Part shown: one piece after another, positions 62,242 to 64,000 of the stretch
Position numbering within the stretch: position 1 is the first letter of the stretch
Layout of the letters: every line of letters begins with the position of its first letter
NCBI RefSeq assembly: GCF_008274785.1
Contig: NZ_VTPU01000002.1
Location: forward strand, 124,001 to 188,000
Source of the DNA: Halomonas eurihalina
Lineage (GTDB): Bacteria > Pseudomonadota > Gammaproteobacteria > Pseudomonadales > Halomonadaceae
Direction: 5' to 3'
Length of the DNA: 64,000 nt
Program-made: the position numbers and the translations under genes
The notes under the pieces: model-generated
Told to the model about the DNA's origin: nothing
Seen by the model: the letters and a program-made list of their open reading frames with translations, nothing else
The model's database searches: none

Positions 62242-62772
62242 GTGGGGAACGAGCAACGCGAGGTGAGGCGATTCGGTCTCGGCATGATGCTGTTGTTCTG
62301 GGCGCTGTTGCTGGGACTCGGCACCTGGTGGCTGCAGGGCATGCTGGAGCGCCGGGAGAATCCGAATGCCCATCTGGTCAATATCGAAGCCGGCGAGACG
62401 CTGACGCTCGAGCGCAACGCCTCGGGGCATTTCGTCGCCACCGGGCGCATCAATGGCGAGCCGGTGCCCTTCCTGCTGGATACCGGCGCCACCTTCGTGG
62501 CGGTGTCCGGCTCTCTGGCCGAGCGACTCGACCTGGAGCGTCAGGGCGAGGCCTGGTTCGCCACGGCCAATGGTCGGGCGCGAGGCCATCTGACCACTCT
62601 CGACACGGTCAGCCTGGGCGGTCTGACCGCTCGGGAAGTTCGCGGCTCCATCAGCAACGGATTGCCGGGCAACAAGGCCCTGCTGGGCATGAGTTACCTG
62701 GGGCGCTTCGATATTGCGATCAGCGGAGACCGGCTGACCCTGCGGGTGCCGTCCGACGCCTCCTCGGAATAG
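62242..62772 (+). CDS. Retropepsin-like aspartic protease, membrane-anchored (TIGR02281 type)
   Basis: 176 residues with an N-terminal anchor (GMMLLFWALLLGLGTWWLQGML) and a single aspartic-protease lobe with the active-site triplet in FLLDTGATFVAVSG (about residues 78-88) and LLGMSYLGRFDI near the end. This is the clan AA single-domain (retropepsin-like) form found in proteobacteria, expected in the periplasm. It starts at GTG with GAGGAGG 5 bases upstream. Function unknown; the domain identity is clear. Confidence 0.9.
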   Translation: MGNEQREVRRFGLGMMLLFWALLLGLGTWWLQGMLERRENPNAHLVNIEAGETLTLERNASGHFVATGRINGEPVPFLLDTGATFVAVSGSLAERLDLERQGEAWFATANGRARGHLTTLDTVSLGGLTAREVRGSISNGLPGNKALLGMSYLGRFDIAISGDRLTLRVPSDASSE

Positions 62773-62805
62773 GGCAGGTCGTGGCGAGCCTGTTATCATG
62801 TACGT

Positions 62806-64000
62806 ATGAACAGTGCTTCCTCCACTGAGGGCGTCTCGGCGTCCCTCGATGACCCGCGCTACTACCTGAGCAACTTTCAGTTCGTGCTGGACTGGGTTGC
62901 GGTACGGCACGACGACCTGCTGGACGATGCCGAGCGGGCCTTCCTCGAGTCCTTTCCCCGGTTGCCGATGGCGTCCCGGGCCTTGCTGGTGCGCATGGTG
63001 ATGCGCCGGGGCGAGGTCTTTCGGTACTCGAGGCTCGAATATGCCGAGATCGGCGCGGTGGAGGCGGCCCTGGCGCCGCTGCTGGAAGCTGGCTTCGTCG
63101 AGGACGATCCCGCGTGTGATGTCGGGGAACTGTTTCGCCAGTTGCGCCTGTCCGAACTGCGTCAGGCATTGGCCGGGGAGATCGCCGCGGCCGGTCTATC
63201 GCGTTCGCTTGGCAAGGCGGTGCTGCGGGAGGCGCTGGAAGCGCGGCTGACCGACCCGCTCCCGCTGACCGAGTGGTGGCCCGAGGCCCCGGATCGCCTG
63301 GTGCGTCTGACGGTGATGCCGCTGTGCGACCGGCTGCGCCTGATGTTCTTCGGCAACCTGCGCCAGGACTGGGCGGAGTTCGTGCTGGCCGAGCTGGGTG
63401 TGCAGCGCTTCGAGACGGTGCCCTTCGATGTCGACTCGCGGGCGTTCGGCTGCCGCGAGGAAGTCGAGGATTACGTCTTCCTGCATCGGCTGCGCGAGCG
63501 TCTCGACGAGGGTGAGTGCCCGCTGGCGCTGGGTGAGCACCTGGGCGAAACACCGGCGCGCAATACCTGGCTGGCAAGCCGGCGAGCGAGACTGCTGGTG
63601 CGTCTGGGGCGGGAAGCCGAGCGCCGCGGCGAAGGCGAGGTGGCCCTGTCGTATTACGCCCGGTCCGGGGATGGCGAAGGGCGCATTCGTCGGCTGCGCC
63701 TGCTGGAACGACGCGGTGAGCACGAGCGGGCACATGCCTTGCTTGAGCAGGCGGTCCCGGTCGGCGAATACGAGGCCCAGGCCCTGTCGCGCCTGCGACC
63801 GAGGCTGTGTCGTCGACTCGGGCTGGCGCCGCCCTCTCCGTCGCCCGAGTCACGCCCCAGGCGCTTCGACCTGGTGTTGACGCCCCATGCCGGCGGGGTG
63901 GAGCTGGCCGTGGCCGAGCATCTCGCCAGCCCCGAGGCGCCGGTCCATTTCGTGGAGAACGCCCTGATCTGCGGGTTGTTCGGCCTGTTGTGCTGGGAGG
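62806..64000 (+). CDS. VRR-NUC domain protein, FAN1-type structure-specific nuclease (3' end outside window)
   Basis: The first 398 codons are present, starting at ATG 62806. The protein opens with DDPRYYLSNFQFVLDWVAVRHDDLL and FPRLPMASRALLVRMVMRRGEVFRYSRLEYAEIG, the typical N-terminal block of bacterial FAN1/VRR-NUC proteins, which use a SAP-like and TPR-like helical region ahead of a C-terminal VRR-NUC nuclease. Related enzymes resolve interstrand crosslinks and flap DNA. The nuclease core is not reached here. It follows the aspartic protease by 33 bp. Confidence 0.88.
   Translation, partial: MNSASSTEGVSASLDDPRYYLSNFQFVLDWVAVRHDDLLDDAERAFLESFPRLPMASRALLVRMVMRRGEVFRYSRLEYAEIGAVEAALAPLLEAGFVEDDPACDVGELFRQLRLSELRQALAGEIAAAGLSRSLGKAVLREALEARLTDPLPLTEWWPEAPDRLVRLTVMPLCDRLRLMFFGNLRQDWAEFVLAELGVQRFETVPFDVDSRAFGCREEVEDYVFLHRLRERLDEGECPLALGEHLGETPARNTWLASRRARLLVRLGREAERRGEGEVALSYYARSGDGEGRIRRLRLLERRGEHERAHALLEQAVPVGEYEAQALSRLRPRLCRRLGLAPPSPSPESRPRRFDLVLTPHAGGVELAVAEHLASPEAPVHFVENALICGLFGLLCWE

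Overview
This window looks like a chromosomal piece of a moderately halophilic gammaproteobacterium of the Halomonas/Chromohalobacter group. That placement is an inference from high G+C, acidic proteins, TRAP transport, an NhaC-type antiporter beside agmatine deiminase, and the cat-ben gene order. I see no tRNA, rRNA, CRISPR array, phage or transposase gene. About two thirds of the window (roughly 1.5-43 kb) is a near-continuous set of aromatic-acid catabolic genes in which several peripheral routes feed both branches of the beta-ketoadipate pathway.

1-16 kb, protocatechuate branch: an SDR gene (cut by the window edge) diverges from a LysR regulator. Then come an AEC transporter and the IclR regulator PcaR, diverging from pcaB, then pcaIJF, a fused pcaD-pcaC gene (pcaL type) and pcaQ. 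A three-subunit membrane dehydrogenase (Tat small subunit, GMC flavoprotein, triheme cytochrome c) sits between pcaQ and pcaHG. A perfect palindrome of the PcaQ-box type precedes pcaHG, and PcaR-type 15-mers lie at pcaR/pcaB and before pcaI.

16-25.5 kb, vanillate/vanillin: vanAB with a TRAP binding protein in the same operon, divergent vanR with VanR-type TTTGGATCCAAA operators, then a full TRAP operon with a paralogous binding protein and a vanillin-type aldehyde dehydrogenase, and a cytochrome b561. 25.5-29 kb: an exported metallo-beta-lactamase-fold protein, and a PobR-like AraC regulator divergent from pobA (4-hydroxybenzoate to protocatechuate). 29-31 kb: an M48 lipoprotein protease and a potassium channel.

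31-43.3 kb, catechol branch: catR (interrupted by an in-frame stop 40 codons before its natural end), catBCA, benABCD, two BenE-family transporters separated by a terminator, and a NahR-like LysR gene divergent from a salicylate-hydroxylase-type monooxygenase. Benzoate and salicylate would both reach catechol, and CatBCA plus PcaL/PcaIJF would finish the pathway.

43-64 kb, mixed accessory and housekeeping: a small membrane protein, a luciferase-like oxidoreductase, a polyamine/agmatine locus (aguA, NhaC antiporter, aminotransferase, M20 amidohydrolase and an aldehyde dehydrogenase reduced by a large in-frame deletion), a DUF1326-DUF2182 pair, a LuxR regulator, a TelA gene with a membrane/coiled-coil partner, a coiled-coil stress-type protein, an ATP-grasp ligase next to a CocE/S15 hydrolase and a UMF1-family MFS carrier, a flavin reductase, a retropepsin-like protease and a partial VRR-NUC (FAN1-type) nuclease. 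A small MITE-like repeat occurs twice (about 49.5 and 56.0 kb).
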